Positions 52,161 through 62,600 of a stretch of 64,000 bases of DNA are shown here, in pieces. This stretch comes from Streptomyces dysideae. Its GTDB lineage: Bacteria > Actinomycetota > Actinomycetes > Streptomycetales > Streptomycetaceae. Position numbers and translations under genes: made by a program. The stretch covers positions 166,989 through 230,988 of the forward strand of contig NZ_KQ949077.1 of assembly GCF_001514305.1 (NCBI RefSeq), written 5' to 3'. The notes under the pieces are model-generated. The model saw only the letters and a list, made by a program, of their open reading frames with translations, was not told the DNA's origin and did no database searches. Position 1 is the first letter of the stretch. The number at the start of each line of letters is the position of its first letter.

Positions 52161-52826
52161 ATGCTGTTCGGCCGTACGCCCGTCCTGCCCACCCCAGAGC
52201 AGGCACTGCAGGGCCGCCCGGAGCCGGCCTTCACGGTCCCGGACCGCCACACCGTCCTCGGCAACCCCCTCCTCGGCCCCTACCCCGAGGGCCTGGAGAC
52301 CGCCGACTTCGGCATGGGCTGCTTCTGGGGCGCCGAACGCAAGTTCTGGCAGCTCCCGGCGGGCGTGTGGACGACCCTGGTCGGCTACCAGGGCGGCTAC
52401 ACCGAGCACCCCACGTACGAGGAGGTCTGCTCGGGCCTGACCGGCCACACGGAGGCCGTCCGCGTGGTGTTCGACCCGTCCGTCATCTCCTACGAACGTC
52501 TGCTGAAGACCTTCTGGGAGTCCCACAACCCCACGCAGGGCTTCCGCCAGGGAAACGACGTCGGCACGCAGTACCGTTCGGCGATCTACACGCACACACC
52601 TGAGCAGGCGGCGACGGCGGAAGCGTCCCGGGAGTCGTACCAGAAGGTCCTGACGGGGTCGGGCCACGGCACGATCACGACGGAGATCCTGCCGGTGGAG
52701 GGGCGCACGTTCTTTCCGGCGGAGGGGTATCACCAGCAGTACCTGGACAAGAACCCGGCGGGGTACTGCGGGATCGGGGGGACGGGGGTTTCGTGTCCGA
52801 TCGGGGTGGCGAAGGCAGAGGGCTGA
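52161..52826 (+). CDS. msrA: peptide-methionine (S)-S-oxide reductase
   Basis: A 221-residue MsrA. The catalytic cysteine is in [36 protein letters not shown] and the [11 protein letters not shown] segment complete the active site. Recycling cysteines are visible near the C terminus ([12 protein letters not shown]). It repairs oxidised methionine using thioredoxin. ATG 52161 follows GAAGGAG and matches the family start. No MsrB gene is nearby. Confidence 0.95.
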   Translation: MLFGRTPVLPTPEQALQGRPEPAFTVPDRHTVLGNPLLGPYPEGLETADFGMGCFWGAERKFWQLPAGVWTTLVGYQGGYTEHPTYEEVCSGLTGHTEAVRVVFDPSVISYERLLKTFWESHNPTQGFRQGNDVGTQYRSAIYTHTPEQAATAEASRESYQKVLTGSGHGTITTEILPVEGRTFFPAEGYHQQYLDKNPAGYCGIGGTGVSCPIGVAKAEG

Positions 52827-52843
52827 GCACTGGCATCGCGCCC

Positions 52844-53419
52844 ATGACGCTCGCAGCGCTGTGGCGGGAACGACGACCGTCGGGCCCGCCCCTCGCCCAC
52901 GCCTTCCGCACTACGTACGCGGACCGCTGGGTGCGCTTCCACAGCCTCCCCGGCTCGAAGCGCCACCCGGAGTCCGAGGACGAGTACGCGATCGTGCTGG
53001 ACCGCTACAACACGGTCCTCGACGAGCTGTTCACGGGCCTGGAAGTGTTCGTCGTGACCATGGACTGGTCGTGCACCCCTACCGGGCCCGCAGGCTGGCC
53101 GACACCGCGACAGGAACTCCACCCCGACGGCGCCCACTGGTGGACCGAATCGGATCAGGACGACCCCGACCCCGAGTTCCACACCCACACACGCCTCTAT
53201 GCCGACCGGCGGCCATGGCGACACGGCTGCGTGGACGACCTACTGCGCGCCGTCGCCGACGAGTCGATCGTGGAGGTGTTCATCACCGACCCGGAACTCC
53301 GGCGCATCCACCATCCGTACGACGGCGGCGCAGACGTCATCCTCACCACGCCCACCGAGCGGGACAGCCTGCGCGCCCGGCACGCCGGCTGGCTCTCCAA
53401 CCACCCGGCCGGCCTTTGA
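52844..53419 (+). CDS. DUF3885 family protein
   Basis: A 191-residue soluble protein of the DUF3885 type: [24 protein letters not shown], a mid-section [32 protein letters not shown], and a C-terminal [24 protein letters not shown] 52844 is preferred to the start at 52793, which overlaps msrA. Roles of this family are unknown. Members are often scattered singly in Streptomyces. Confidence 0.78.
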   Translation: MTLAALWRERRPSGPPLAHAFRTTYADRWVRFHSLPGSKRHPESEDEYAIVLDRYNTVLDELFTGLEVFVVTMDWSCTPTGPAGWPTPRQELHPDGAHWWTESDQDDPDPEFHTHTRLYADRRPWRHGCVDDLLRAVADESIVEVFITDPELRRIHHPYDGGADVILTTPTERDSLRARHAGWLSNHPAGL

Positions 53420-53624
53420 CACCAGCAGCACCGCATGCCAGTGGCGACTACGGCCTCGCCCGGCAGCTCCGCGTTCCCCGGCGAGTGGACCACCCCCAGT
53501 CGCGGCGTTCCACTTCACATGCAAGCCTGAATCCGTGATCAGGAAGCCACCTGGCCGCCTGCCTGCTGGGGTGGAGCACGGACGGTGGCCTGGGGGCGGG
53601 GACGTTCGAAAGGAGCTGCGCCAC

Positions 53625-54302
53625 ATGATTCCTGCCGCCGTGTCACCGGTGCGTATCGAGGCATCTCTCGACCCTCGGCTGTCCAGATGGCTGTGGCTGG
53701 TGAAGTGGCTCCTCGCCATTCCGCACTACATCGTGCTGTTCTTCCTGTGGATCGCGTTCGTCTGCGTGACCGTCATCGCGTTCTTCGCCATCCTGTTCAC
53801 CGGCCGATACCCCCGGTCCCTCTTCGACTTCAACGTCGGTGTGCTGCGGTGGAACTGGCGTGTCAGTTATTACGCCCACACCGCGCTCGGCACCGACCGG
53901 TATCCGCCGTTCACCCTCGCGGATGTGCCCGACTATCCAGCGCATTTCGACGTCGCTTATCCCGAGCGCCTCTCCCGCGGCCTGGTCCTCGTGAAGTGGT
54001 GGCTGCTGGCGATCCCGCAGTACATCGTCGTCGGGATTCTTGTCGGTGGCTGGGGCAGTGACGAGGGCTGGCGTTACAGCGGTCTCATTCCTTTTCTCTC
54101 ACTGGTCGCCGTGATCATCCTTGCGGTCAGAGCTCGTTACCCGGTTCATCTCTTCGACTTCCTGCTCGGTCTGGCCCGCTGGGTCGCACGAGTCACCGCC
54201 TATGCCGCACTGCTGACCGATGAGTACCCGCCGTTCCGTCTGGACATGGGCGGGCAGGCCTCCCCGCCGGCGAAGATCTCGGGGAGCGGTTCCGGACTGT
54301 AG
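53625..54302 (+). CDS. DUF4389 membrane protein
   Basis: A 225-residue membrane protein with two copies of the DUF4389 unit. The first has [41 protein letters not shown] and [17 protein letters not shown]. The second has [35 protein letters not shown] and [15 protein letters not shown]. Each unit contributes about two to three helices. GC content is visibly lower than that of the flanking genes. AGGAG lies nine bases before ATG 53625. Function is unknown. Confidence 0.88.
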   Translation: MIPAAVSPVRIEASLDPRLSRWLWLVKWLLAIPHYIVLFFLWIAFVCVTVIAFFAILFTGRYPRSLFDFNVGVLRWNWRVSYYAHTALGTDRYPPFTLADVPDYPAHFDVAYPERLSRGLVLVKWWLLAIPQYIVVGILVGGWGSDEGWRYSGLIPFLSLVAVIILAVRARYPVHLFDFLLGLARWVARVTAYAALLTDEYPPFRLDMGGQASPPAKISGSGSGL

Positions 54303-54467
54303 TGGCTCGTCACATGGTCGGGGCCGGCGCCATCAGTGGTTGACATGGTCCGTGTCGTGCCACCGTTTGACGCGCTGTAGTCGTCGCCCATGAACATCCT
54401 TCGCGCCGGGCCTCAAGGGCACCGAAGGTCGGCTCAGGCCCCTCATTGTCAGTCCCGGTTCGCGATG

Positions 54468-55391
54468 TCACGCCGACGGCGTCGCCGTGCCCGCCCGCGT
54501 AGCATCCGTCCCCCAACTCGCCAGCAACCGCAACGCCTCCGCCGACGGTGACCCCGGTTCCGCGTGGTACGTGATCAGGCCCTGCCCGCTTCCGTCGGAC
54601 AACTGGAAGGACTCGAAGGAGAGGACGAGGTCGCCGACCAGCGGGTGCCGGATGCGCTTGATGCCGTAGCTCTTCTCCTTGACGTCGTGGGTGGCCCACA
54701 GGCGTCTGAACTCCTCGCTCTTCACGGAGAGTTCGCCGACGAGGGCGGACAGGCGCGGGTCGTCGGGGTGGCAGCCCGCGTCCATGCGCAGATAGCTGAC
54801 CATGTCGGACGCCTTCTGGTCCCACTCCACGAACAGGTCGCGGTACTCCGGCTTGAGGAACACCAGCCGCGCCCAGTTCCGCTCCTGGGCCGGCAGCTCC
54901 CCCCAGTCGCCGAACAGGGCGGCGGCCATCCGGTTCCAGGCGAGGATGTCCGAGCGTCGGCCCGTGATGTACGCCGGGACCCCGTCGATCGAGTCCAGCA
55001 GCTGTCGCAGCGCGCCCCGCACCTGCTCGGTCCGCCCCGCCTGCTTCTTCTTGTGCTGCTTGGGCTTCGCCAGATGGGTCAGGTGGGCATGCTCGGCGGC
55101 GGTCAGCCGCAGGGCCCGGGCGATGGAGTCGAGGACCTCGGCGGAGACGTTCCGCCCGTTGCCCTGTTCCAGGCGTGTGTAGTACGCCACGGACACCCCG
55201 GCCAGCTGCGCCAGCTCCTCGCGGCGCAGCCCCGGCACCCGGCGGTGCCGTCCGAAGTCCGGCAGCCCGACGTCCTCCGGCTTCAGCCGGGCACGCCGGG
55301 TGCGCAGGAACTCGCTGAGCTCGGCGCGCCGGTCCAAGGCCGCACCGGTGTCGGCGGCGTGCCCCGGTACGGGTTCGGGCTTTTCGTCCAT
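54468..55391 (-). CDS. XRE-family regulator with MmyB-like ligand domain
   Basis: A 307-residue protein. The N-terminal helix-turn-helix (about residues 25-95) contains VPGLRREELAQLAGVSVAYYTRLEQG. The C-terminal MmyB-type PAS-like domain (about 135-270) contains YITGRRSDILAWNRMAAAL, FVEWDQKASDMVSYLR and a late H-P-L-V-G segment. Such proteins bind fatty-acid-like or antibiotic-pathway ligands. It starts at ATG 55391 (GTG 55406 is possible). It is divergent from the alcohol dehydrogenase and may control it. Confidence 0.92.
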   Translation of the reverse strand: MDEKPEPVPGHAADTGAALDRRAELSEFLRTRRARLKPEDVGLPDFGRHRRVPGLRREELAQLAGVSVAYYTRLEQGNGRNVSAEVLDSIARALRLTAAEHAHLTHLAKPKQHKKKQAGRTEQVRGALRQLLDSIDGVPAYITGRRSDILAWNRMAAALFGDWGELPAQERNWARLVFLKPEYRDLFVEWDQKASDMVSYLRMDAGCHPDDPRLSALVGELSVKSEEFRRLWATHDVKEKSYGIKRIRHPLVGDLVLSFESFQLSDGSGQGLITYHAEPGSPSAEALRLLASWGTDATRAGTATPSA

Positions 55392-55561
55392 GCCTAAAGT
55401 ATTCACGGTCGTATGCCCACGAGCCTGACCCCGCCAGTGGTAGGATCGGCAAGCGTAGGTACAGGCGGGGTCTGGGTGGCAGTCCGATTGTCCGACATGC
55501 TGATCAGCGTGTCCGGCCGAAGGCAGCCGGGCGCGACACTTTCAGCTAGGAGAACCCCGGC

Positions 55562-56602
55562 ATGACCACCGTCGCCGCATACGCCGTACCCGCCGCCAAG
55601 GCTCCGCTGGAGCGCACCACCATCAAACGCCGCGAGGTCCGCGAGTTCGACGTCCTGATCGACATCAAGTTCGCCGGGATCTGCCACTCCGACATCCACC
55701 AGGCCCAGGAGGGCTGGGGCGAGGCGATCTTCCCGATGGTCCCCGGCCACGAGATCGCCGGCGTGGTCTCCGAGGTCGGTTCCGGTGTGACGAAGTTCGC
55801 CGTCGGCGACCGCGTGGGCGTCGGCTGCCTGGTCGACTCCTGCCGCGAGTGCGAGAATTGCAAGGCCGGTCTGGAGCAGCACTGCACGGGCGGCAACGTC
55901 GGCACGTACAACGCCATCGGCAAGGACGGCGAGCCCACCTACGGCGGCTACTCGGAGAAGGTCGTCGTCGACGAGAACTTCGTCGTCGGCATCCCCGAGG
56001 GGCTGTCCCTGGACGTGGCCGCGCCGCTCCTCTGCGCCGGCATCACCACGTACTCGCCGCTCAGGCACTGGGGCGCGGGCCCGGGCAAGAAGGTCGCCGT
56101 GATCGGCCTGGGCGGCCTCGGCCATATGGGCGTCAAGATCGCGCACGCGCTGGGCGCCGAGGTGACCGTCCTCTCGCAGTCCCTGCGCAAGAAGGACGAC
56201 GGCCTGAAGCTGGGCGCCGACCACTACTACGCCACCAGCGACCCGAAGACCTTCCAGGAGCTGGCCGGAACCTTCGACATCATCCTCTCCACGGTGTCGG
56301 CGCCGCTGGACTTCGGCGCGTACCTGAGTCTGCTGAAGACCGGCGGCGCCCTGGTGAACGTCGGCGCCCCCGAGGAGCCGATCGCGCTCAACCTCTTCTC
56401 CCTGATCGGCGGCAACAAGACCCTCGCCGGTTCGATGATCGGCGGCATCGCCGAGACGCAGGAGATGCTCGACTTCTGCGCCGCGCATGGCCTGGGATCC
56501 GAGATCGAGCTGATCGAGGCGAGCCAGATCAACGAAGCGTACGACCGCGTGGTCAGCAGTGATGTGCGGTACCGCTTCGTGATCGACACGGCGACGATCT
56601 GA
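55562..56602 (+). CDS. zinc alcohol/aldehyde reductase, cinnamyl-type
   Basis: A 346-residue medium-chain dehydrogenase. Its catalytic-zinc ligands are Cys in [10 protein letters not shown] and His-Glu in VPGHEIAG. The structural-zinc cysteines are in CRECENC and the later HC. The Rossmann loop is GLGGLGHMG. The pattern matches YahK/CAD-type NADP(H) aldehyde reductases. CTAGGAG precedes ATG 55562. It lies opposite an MmyB-type regulator gene and is followed by a terminator. Confidence 0.93.
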   Translation: MTTVAAYAVPAAKAPLERTTIKRREVREFDVLIDIKFAGICHSDIHQAQEGWGEAIFPMVPGHEIAGVVSEVGSGVTKFAVGDRVGVGCLVDSCRECENCKAGLEQHCTGGNVGTYNAIGKDGEPTYGGYSEKVVVDENFVVGIPEGLSLDVAAPLLCAGITTYSPLRHWGAGPGKKVAVIGLGGLGHMGVKIAHALGAEVTVLSQSLRKKDDGLKLGADHYYATSDPKTFQELAGTFDIILSTVSAPLDFGAYLSLLKTGGALVNVGAPEEPIALNLFSLIGGNKTLAGSMIGGIAETQEMLDFCAAHGLGSEIELIEASQINEAYDRVVSSDVRYRFVIDTATI

Positions 56603-56623
56603 CGCCGGTCGCACGACAGGACC

Positions 56624-56665
56624 GAGGGCCCCGGAGCCGCACTGCCGCACTGCTCCGGGGCCCTC
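56624..56665 (+). terminator. terminator of the alcohol dehydrogenase gene
   Basis: Thirteen-base perfect arms (56624-56636 GAGGGCCCCGGAG and 56653-56665) with a 16-base loop, 22 bases past the stop. Confidence 0.85.
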
Positions 56666-56716
56666 AGTGTGTCGCGGTACGGCGCCTCAGCAGACGGTCG
56701 ACCGCACAGCCAACTA

Positions 56717-56737
56717 CTAAGGTAAACCTTACCTTAG
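56717..56737 (+). promoter_or_regulatory. iron box (DmdR/IdeR-type operator)
   Basis: CTAAGGTAA (56717-56725) and TTACCTTAG (56729-56737) are perfect 9-base arms around ACC. The arrangement fits the actinobacterial iron-box consensus (TTAGGT...ACCTAA). It lies 40 bases before the VOC gene's ATG, so that gene should be repressed when iron is plentiful. Confidence 0.85.
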
Positions 56738-56777
56738 CTTGGCCCGGAGTATGTTGAGGCAGGAGGAGGCCCACACC

Positions 56778-57161
56778 ATGACCGTTGAGCTGAACCACAC
56801 CATCGTCACCGCACACGACAAGAACGCCGCGGCCCGCTTCCTCGCCGACATCCTCGGCCTGGAGGTGAGCCCGCAGTACGGCCCGTTCATCCCGGTACAC
56901 GTCCCGAACAGCGTGACCCTCGACTTCATGGACACCACCGGGGCGATCACCCCGCAGCACTACGCCTTCCTGGTCTCGGAGGACGAGTTCGACGAGATAT
57001 TCACCCGCGTCCAGAAGGCCGGCCTGACGTACTGGGCGGACCCGGCCCACTCCCGCCCCGGCGAGATCAACCACCGGGACGGCGGCCGGGGTACGTACTT
57101 CGACGACCCGAACGGGCACAACCTGGAGATCCTGACGAGGCCGTACGGCAGCGGGGACTGA
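56778..57161 (+). CDS. VOC-family (glyoxalase-fold) protein under iron control
   Basis: A 127-residue single VOC unit: ELNHTIVTAHDKNAAARFLADILGLEV, the beta strands VTLDFMDT and YAFLVSEDEFDEIF, and the C-terminal DPNGHNLEILTRPYG strand with a metal-ligand glutamate. The motif HTIV...H...E supports a metal site. AGGAGGAGG precedes ATG 56778. The iron box upstream is unusual for this family and points to a role in low-iron metabolism or siderophore-linked chemistry. Confidence 0.88.
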   Translation: MTVELNHTIVTAHDKNAAARFLADILGLEVSPQYGPFIPVHVPNSVTLDFMDTTGAITPQHYAFLVSEDEFDEIFTRVQKAGLTYWADPAHSRPGEINHRDGGRGTYFDDPNGHNLEILTRPYGSGD

Positions 57162-57183
57162 GGCCTGCCGAAAACCGAACCGC

Positions 57184-57366
57184 TTGCCCCGTCACATCAC
57201 CGAACCGCCCGGCGTCACCGCCGGCCGGGCACGCAAGGAGGCCGGGCGCCGCTTCCTGTTCCACTGGTGGGAAGCCCCTGGCGGCGCCGACTACGCGGTG
57301 AAGGAGTCCGTTGCAGACCTCTTCAGCGCGGCCCTGAAAGCGGAGACGCGGGCACAGCAGCGGTGA
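57184..57366 (+). CDS. short conserved-looking frame, possible remnant
   Basis: Sixty codons from TTG 57184 read PRHITEPPGVTAGRARKEAGRRFLFHWWEAPGGADYAVKESVADLF. The composition is protein-like (F-H-W-W-E-A-P, D-Y-A-V-K), unlike shadow frames. It lacks a good ribosome site. It may be the end of a degraded gene or a tiny intact protein. No family is known to me. Confidence 0.35.
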   Translation: MPRHITEPPGVTAGRARKEAGRRFLFHWWEAPGGADYAVKESVADLFSAALKAETRAQQR

Positions 57367-57455
57367 CGGGCTTGAGGCCCCCGAAGCAGGCAGGCCTCTG
57401 CCGTCCCGCCTCTGCCAGTACCGTGGGCATCCGGAGGCCAAGCGGAGGAACGCAC

Positions 57456-57812
57456 GTGACCACGCAGCCCGACCATGGGGGACAGGATCTGATCCCCCGG
57501 CCCGAACGAACCCCTGAAGCCATCCGCACCGCCCTCGCTCGTGTCGCCCCCCACCGACTCGGCGACATGGAACGGCACAAGGAACAAGCACTGGCCACCG
57601 CAATCCAGGACGGCAAGATCGGCCACCTCCAGGCGTGGCTCACCCACTGGCACGCGCAGGTGGAGATCGAGCGCCGCCCCGACCTGTCCGCCCGTCACCA
57701 CGCCGCACTCGCCTCCGTGCACGGCACGACCGGTAAGGACGACCCCGCGTTCCGGCACGGCATGATCGAACTGGCCGCCGTTGAGGACGAAGCCGTGCGG
57801 GCGGTGTCGTGA
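57456..57812 (+). CDS. DUF6247-like small protein
   Basis: A 118-residue helical protein resembling the DUF6247 group: RTALARVAPHRLGDMERHKEQAL, then LQAWLTHWHAQVEIERRPDL. GTG 57456 has GGAGGAA upstream. The stop overlaps the GTG of a second small gene, so this is the upstream half of a coupled pair. The layout recalls toxin-antitoxin pairs, but no biochemical role is known. Confidence 0.75.
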   Translation: MTTQPDHGGQDLIPRPERTPEAIRTALARVAPHRLGDMERHKEQALATAIQDGKIGHLQAWLTHWHAQVEIERRPDLSARHHAALASVHGTTGKDDPAFRHGMIELAAVEDEAVRAVS

Positions 57813-58059
57813 CCTGGCAGTGGGAGTACGACCCGGACGAACAACCGTGATCGGCGGAGCCCCGCCTGCGTTCGTGGCCGAGGTCGAGAAGAAGGCGGAC
57901 GAGTTGGTCCGCGCCGCGGCCGCGTTCCACCTCGACGGAACCGGCTGCCAGGGAGAGGGACCGAAAGGCGGGTTCGCCCACGTCGCCGGCGGATTCTTCA
58001 ACTACCTCGTCGTCCCCCGCCACGAACGCCTCTACATCATGCAGGTGACTTTCCTTTGA
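57809..58059 (+). pseudogene. downstream partner gene with a one-base deletion
   Basis: GTG 57809 overlaps the previous stop (GTGA) and reads VTWQWEYDPDEQP, then TGA at 57848-57850. In the adjacent frame the sequence continues from 57847 as VIGGAPPAFVAEVEKKADEL and runs to VVPRHERLYIMQVTFL at 58059. One missing base between the two halves explains this. Related Streptomyces proteins carry the W-Q-W-E-Y-D-P start joined directly to the later part. It is either a pseudogene or a sequencing error. Confidence 0.7.
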
Positions 58060-58080
58060 TGCGGCTTCCTCGCATCCCGC

Positions 58081-58320
58081 TCAGGCGGTCAGCTCGTCGG
58101 CCTTGAGCGCGGCGACGAAGGGGGCCCAGGGGTGGGCGGTGAGGAGGAGGGACGCTTCCGGTGACAGTGCGACGGCCCTGAGCCGATCGTACGACCTGCG
58201 GTACTACTCCACGAGTGCCGGATCGTCGGTGGTGTCACCGCTGTGCAGCGACTCCGTGTAGACCAGAGGCGGGCATCCGGGAAGGTCATGATCTTCGCCG
58301 TTCCAAGCATGAAGGGGTGC
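58081..58320 (-). pseudogene. C-terminal remnant of a DUF5753/DUF397-type regulator
   Basis: On the minus strand, APLHAWNGEDHDLPGCPPLVYTESLHSGD leads to DPALVE, an in-frame TAG at 58204-58206, then YRRSYDRLRAVALSPEAS and a tail HPWAPFVAALKADELTA ending at TGA 58081-58083. The P-P-L-V-Y-T-E and R-Y/Y-x-R-L-x-A-x-A-L-S-P pieces resemble the end of DUF5753 domains. The W-x-P-F-V-A-A-L tail resembles the end of DUF397 proteins. It looks like a deletion-fused, nonsense-carrying relic of such a pair. Confidence 0.55.
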
Positions 58321-58863
58321 GGGCCGCACTTCCGCAAGAGAATCTGCGGAACGATGCGACGGCGCCCGCAGCGCGTGTACCCCCGCGAAGACGGCCAGAT
58401 TCCCGCACGGCGACACCGTGTGTCAGCCGAAGCGGCGCGGCCAGGGCGCCGGAAACGAGACCTCCGAAGCCGTGGCCGAAGCCCGGGCCGACGGTCCGAT
58501 CTCCTGCACGATCAGTTCACTCCCTGAAGGGCAGCGACCATCAACCGGCACCATACGGCCGACGCGGTCGCGTCCCGCGTCGTGGTGTAGGGGATCAAGC
58601 GTTGGGCGTTCCAGTACGAGGCTCCAGGTGATCTTCGCCGAGCCAGCGGTCCACGAGGTGTCCTGCTGGGGCGAGTTGAGCGACCGGTCGTGCGGAGCCA
58701 CCGCCGCCGACCTGCGGATTCCGGCGACTTGATCGGCTACACCACCCGGCGGGACGCCATCGCCGACGCCGCCGGCCTCGACCACCTGGGCAACGACGAA
58801 CTGTGCCCCACATCGAATGACGCATCCGGTGCAGTTCCGCCTTGTTGACGTGACACTGCTTGG
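58321..58863. other. degenerate region without an intact gene
   Basis: This 543-base stretch has no believable frame. Short protein-like patches occur, for example LIGYTTRRDAIADAAGLDHLG around 58731-58795 on the plus strand, but they lack a start and continuation. Together with the broken genes on its left it appears to be a site of gene decay. Confidence 0.5.
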
Positions 58864-59586
58864 GTGAACTCCGCCCTATACCCCGACCTGGCCGCCGCGG
58901 GCAGCCTGGCCGTCGCGCTGGAACGGCTGGCAGCCGAGCTCGCTGTCGATCTCACTGTGGTGCCCGGCGACTGGGGAGCATCCGCTTCGGCGGCCATCGC
59001 GGCCTCGGTGCCCGCGCGCGGGCCGCTCTCCGTGCACATCGGGGCCGAGGCCCGCCGGTTCGTCGTCTCCGGCTGGAGTCAAGGCGTCCAACTCATCACT
59101 GGAGCGACATCGGATCTCTCGGATGTCGTCAGAGCGGGTGTGGCCTGGGGGGAGGGCCGGAGCCTGCGGGACCTGCGGCGCCTGCTGCCGTTTCTGGGCT
59201 TCACCGAGCTCGCGGAGGCTCACGAACGCGGGCCGGCCGCGGCAGTTGACGTGCAGTGGCGCCTGATGCGGGAATGGGCGGCCACCAAGCCGGACTTCCC
59301 TGAGTTCGGCCTTCTCGTGGAAGCGGCCCACGCCGAACCGCGGCTCCGGCAGCTGTACCCCATCTCCAGCCACTGGACGCTCGGCTTCAACGTCTCCACC
59401 GGTGTTCCGTCCAGGGTGGCGACAGCCGTCGTCCCCGCGTACGAAGGCAGTCCTTATCGCGTCCAGAAGTTCCTGCACGCCGGTCTGATCTGTGAGGCCG
59501 ACACGGCGGAGGAGGCTGTCGCCTTTGCGGTGGCCCACCTCCCAACCGATCTGGGACCGGCCGTCGCCGGGGTAGTCGACCTGTGA
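58864..59586 (+). CDS. DUF6193-like protein
   Basis: A 240-residue soluble protein from GTG 58864. Its sequence (LYPDLAAAGSLAVALERLAAE at the start, SGWSQGVQLITGATSDLSDV, ELAEAHERGPAAAVDVQWRLM, PRLRQLYPISSHWTLGFN) matches my memory of the DUF6193 group, sometimes labelled natural-product biosynthesis protein. No biosynthetic cluster is present here, and no catalytic motif is obvious. A terminator follows. Confidence 0.72.
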   Translation: MNSALYPDLAAAGSLAVALERLAAELAVDLTVVPGDWGASASAAIAASVPARGPLSVHIGAEARRFVVSGWSQGVQLITGATSDLSDVVRAGVAWGEGRSLRDLRRLLPFLGFTELAEAHERGPAAAVDVQWRLMREWAATKPDFPEFGLLVEAAHAEPRLRQLYPISSHWTLGFNVSTGVPSRVATAVVPAYEGSPYRVQKFLHAGLICEADTAEEAVAFAVAHLPTDLGPAVAGVVDL

Positions 59587-59597
59587 CCGGAACCGCA

Positions 59598-59633
59598 ACG
59601 GCCTGTCCAGGACCGAGGTCCCGGACAGGCCGT
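59598..59633. terminator. two-tier hairpin terminator between convergent genes
   Basis: An 11-base outer stem (59598-59608 and 59623-59633, ACGGCCTGTCC and its complement) continues past one mismatch into a 5-base inner stem (GGACC-GA-GGTCC, 59610-59621). Confidence 0.82.
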
Positions 59634-59668
59634 CCGCGTACGGAGCTACCTGCGGAGTGACTTACCGC

Positions 59669-62600
59669 TCACTTTCCGTAGTACGCGTTGTAGATCGAGA
59701 TCGTCGACTTGTTGCCCTTCTTGTCCGTGATCTTGGCGTGGAAGGAGATCGCCTTCCCGGCCGCCGGATTCTTCGCGGTGATCTTTCCGTTCTTGACCTC
59801 GGTCTTCTTCCAGGTCTGGCCGTAGTCGTACGACACCCACACCGACAGCGACTTGAGGTTGCCGCCCGCCGCGGAGCCCACGACGCTCACCGGGATCTTG
59901 ACCGTCCTGCCGGCCGGGACCTTGCTGTCCAGGCCCGTGGTGGCGTTGAAGCGGACCGTGGACGCCGGGAGCTTGGCGAGTTCGGCCTTCTTCGAGCGGA
60001 ACGTCCAGCTCGCGTCGATCCGCGTGGACGCGGCCGCCAGCTTCGCGCTCCGCTTGACCGAGGTGGTCAGCTTGTACTCGGCGTCACCGGCCGGGACCTT
60101 GAACGTCTCCGCCCCGAAGAACGGGTCGGTGTTGGTGCCGACCTTGGTGCCGTTGCGGTACAGGCTCGTGGTCACCGACGTGAAGTCCGAGGACCCCGCG
60201 TGCTTGTGGGCGTCGGCGAACAGCGGCAGGTAGCCGTAGATCTCGTTGCCCTCGCGGAACAGACCGAAGTCCGCGTTGAGGTGCGGGCCGAAGACCGCCG
60301 TGTTGAAGGTCTTCGTGTAGCTCTTGCCCGCCTTGAAGGTCTGCGGGGCGCCGAGTGTGTAGAACGACTCCGTGACCGGGAAGCCGTCTGCGTCCTTGCC
60401 GGCGTACTGCTCGAAGTCGAACGTCCACTGGATCTTGTCGGACGTCGACAGATACAGCGTGCGCGCGCCCGGCAGCTTCTGCTCGACGGCCGTGCCGAAG
60501 ACGAAGTCCTCGGGGAAGAGGCCCAGCGCGGTGAGGCCGCCGGTCTTGCCGGGGGCCGGGGCGCCGAGGTTGTTCTTCACCTTGGCGAGTTCACTCGCCT
60601 TGAAGTGCCGGACCTTGTCCCCCTGGAGCTTCTTGACCTTGGCGGTGGTCGCCACGTCGTACTCGGCACTCGCCCCCTTGGTCCACTGGCCGTTCCAGGT
60701 CTGCGTCAGACCGCTGGACACCGCGGCGCCCTGGTACGCCAGGCGGATGTCGGCGAAGGACCTGCCGCCGACAATGACACCGGTCTCGGCCGCCTCGTAC
60801 GTGTAGCCGACCGTCGCGGAGGCCGGCTTCGCCTGCCGGTCCGGGACGGTGATGTCGGCCACCTTGGTCTTACGGGCGTCGAACGTCACCGAGGTGTTCT
60901 TGGTGACCGACAGCTTCGGCTGGACGATCCAGTCGAGGGGCCCCTCGGCGCCCTCCGCCGGCACGATCCAGGCGTCCATCAGATAGGTGCCCTTGGGCAG
61001 CCGCATCGTCGTCGTGCCGGACGCGGTGGACGGCACCAGGTAGGCGCGGTCCTTGGCCAGGCCGGTGTAGCCGAACGCGACGGTGAGGTAGTCGGGGGTC
61101 GGCTTGCCGTCCCGGCCGATGTGCTTGACGGCGACGTCGTACGACTCGACCTCGCGCTGTACGGCGCCGGCGGTACGGACACTCTGCCCGCCGCCCGTCG
61201 CGGTCACGTACGCGGAGTAGGAGCCGTCGAGGGTGCCGCCCAGCCTGGTGTCGGCGGTCATGTCGACGGTGGCCGTGCCGCCCGCCGGGACCGTGACGGT
61301 GGTCGCCGCGAGCTTGAAGAATCCGGCCGGAGCGGCCTGCCCCTTCGGGTTGGTGGCGGTCACGGCCAGCTTGAGGGTGACGTCGGTCTTACCGAGGTTG
61401 CGGTACGTCAGCGGCTTGGTGACCGGCTTGTCGTCGGTGTGGGGCCACTGCTGCACCCCGAAGCTCAGCGACACCGGGTCGGCGATCACGGTCTGCTTGA
61501 GGGCCTGGTCGACCTGGATCCGGCCCGAACCCTGCTGGAACGGCGTGTACTTGCCGCCCTTGGTGGACGCGGTCAGCGCGCCCTTCAGTTCGGCGGAGGT
61601 CCAGTCGGGGTGCCGCTGCTTGAGGATCGCCGCCGCGCCCGCCGCATGCGGGGTCGCCATCGACGTACCCGAGATGCTCAGATAGCCGGCCGGGTTCTCC
61701 CCGACCTCCTGCTCGATGAGGCTGCCCTTGGCGGAGGCGGCCGTGATGTCCACGCCCGGCGCGGTCACGTCCGGCTTGATCGCGCCGTCGCCGAAGCGCG
61801 GCCCGGTGCTGGAGAAGGGGGCGAGGACGTCCTTGTCGTCGACGGCGCCGACGGTGAGGGCGGCGTCCGCGCTGCCCGGTGAACCGACCGACTCCGGGCC
61901 GGAGTTGCCGGCCGCGATCGCGAAGAGGATGCCCTTCTCGTCGGACAGCTTGTTGACCGCCGCCTCCAGCGGGTCGATCTCCGGCGTGTCCATGCCGCCG
62001 AGGCTGAGGTTGACGACCTGGGCGCCCTGCGCGGCTGCCCACTCCATGCCGGCGAGGATGCCGGAGTCGTCGCCGAAGCCCTGGTCGTCGAGGACCTTGC
62101 CGTTGAGGATGTCGGCGCCCGGTGCGACGCCCTTGTACTTGCCGCCAGACCCCGCGGGAGACGCAGCGCCGGTGCCGGCCGCGATCGACGCGACATGGGT
62201 GCCGTGGCCGACCTTGTCCTCGGCCGTGGTGGCCGGGGTGAAGTTCTTGGCGGCGACGACCTGGTCCTTCAGGTCCGGGTGGGTGGCGTCGACGCCCGTG
62301 TCCAGTACGGCGATGGTGACGCCCTTGCCGTCGTAGCCGGCCGCCCACGCCTTGGGGGCGCCGATCTGCGGCACGGACTTGTCGAGGCTGGCCTCGCGGA
62401 TGCCGTCGAGCCAGACGTGCGCGACGCCGGCGGCGGTCCTGTCCCCGTTGGTGACCGCGTCCCAGAGCTCGGGTGTGTCCTCGTGCGGGGTCTGTACGGC
62501 GTCCGCGTTCAGGGACTTGAGGGTCCGGCGGAGGGTGCCCGCGTCGCGGACGTCGGCCTTGGCGGCGGTGGCGGCTCCCTGGTAGCCGACGATGACCTTC

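Noticed and set aside
58864..59586. Part of a natural-product cluster
   Set aside because: The DUF6193 label suggests it, but no synthase, carrier or tailoring genes are nearby.
59657..61882. 741-codon plus-strand frame opposite the subtilase gene
   Set aside because: Arg/Gly/Val-rich shadow with no domain; the subtilase on the other strand has its full triad.
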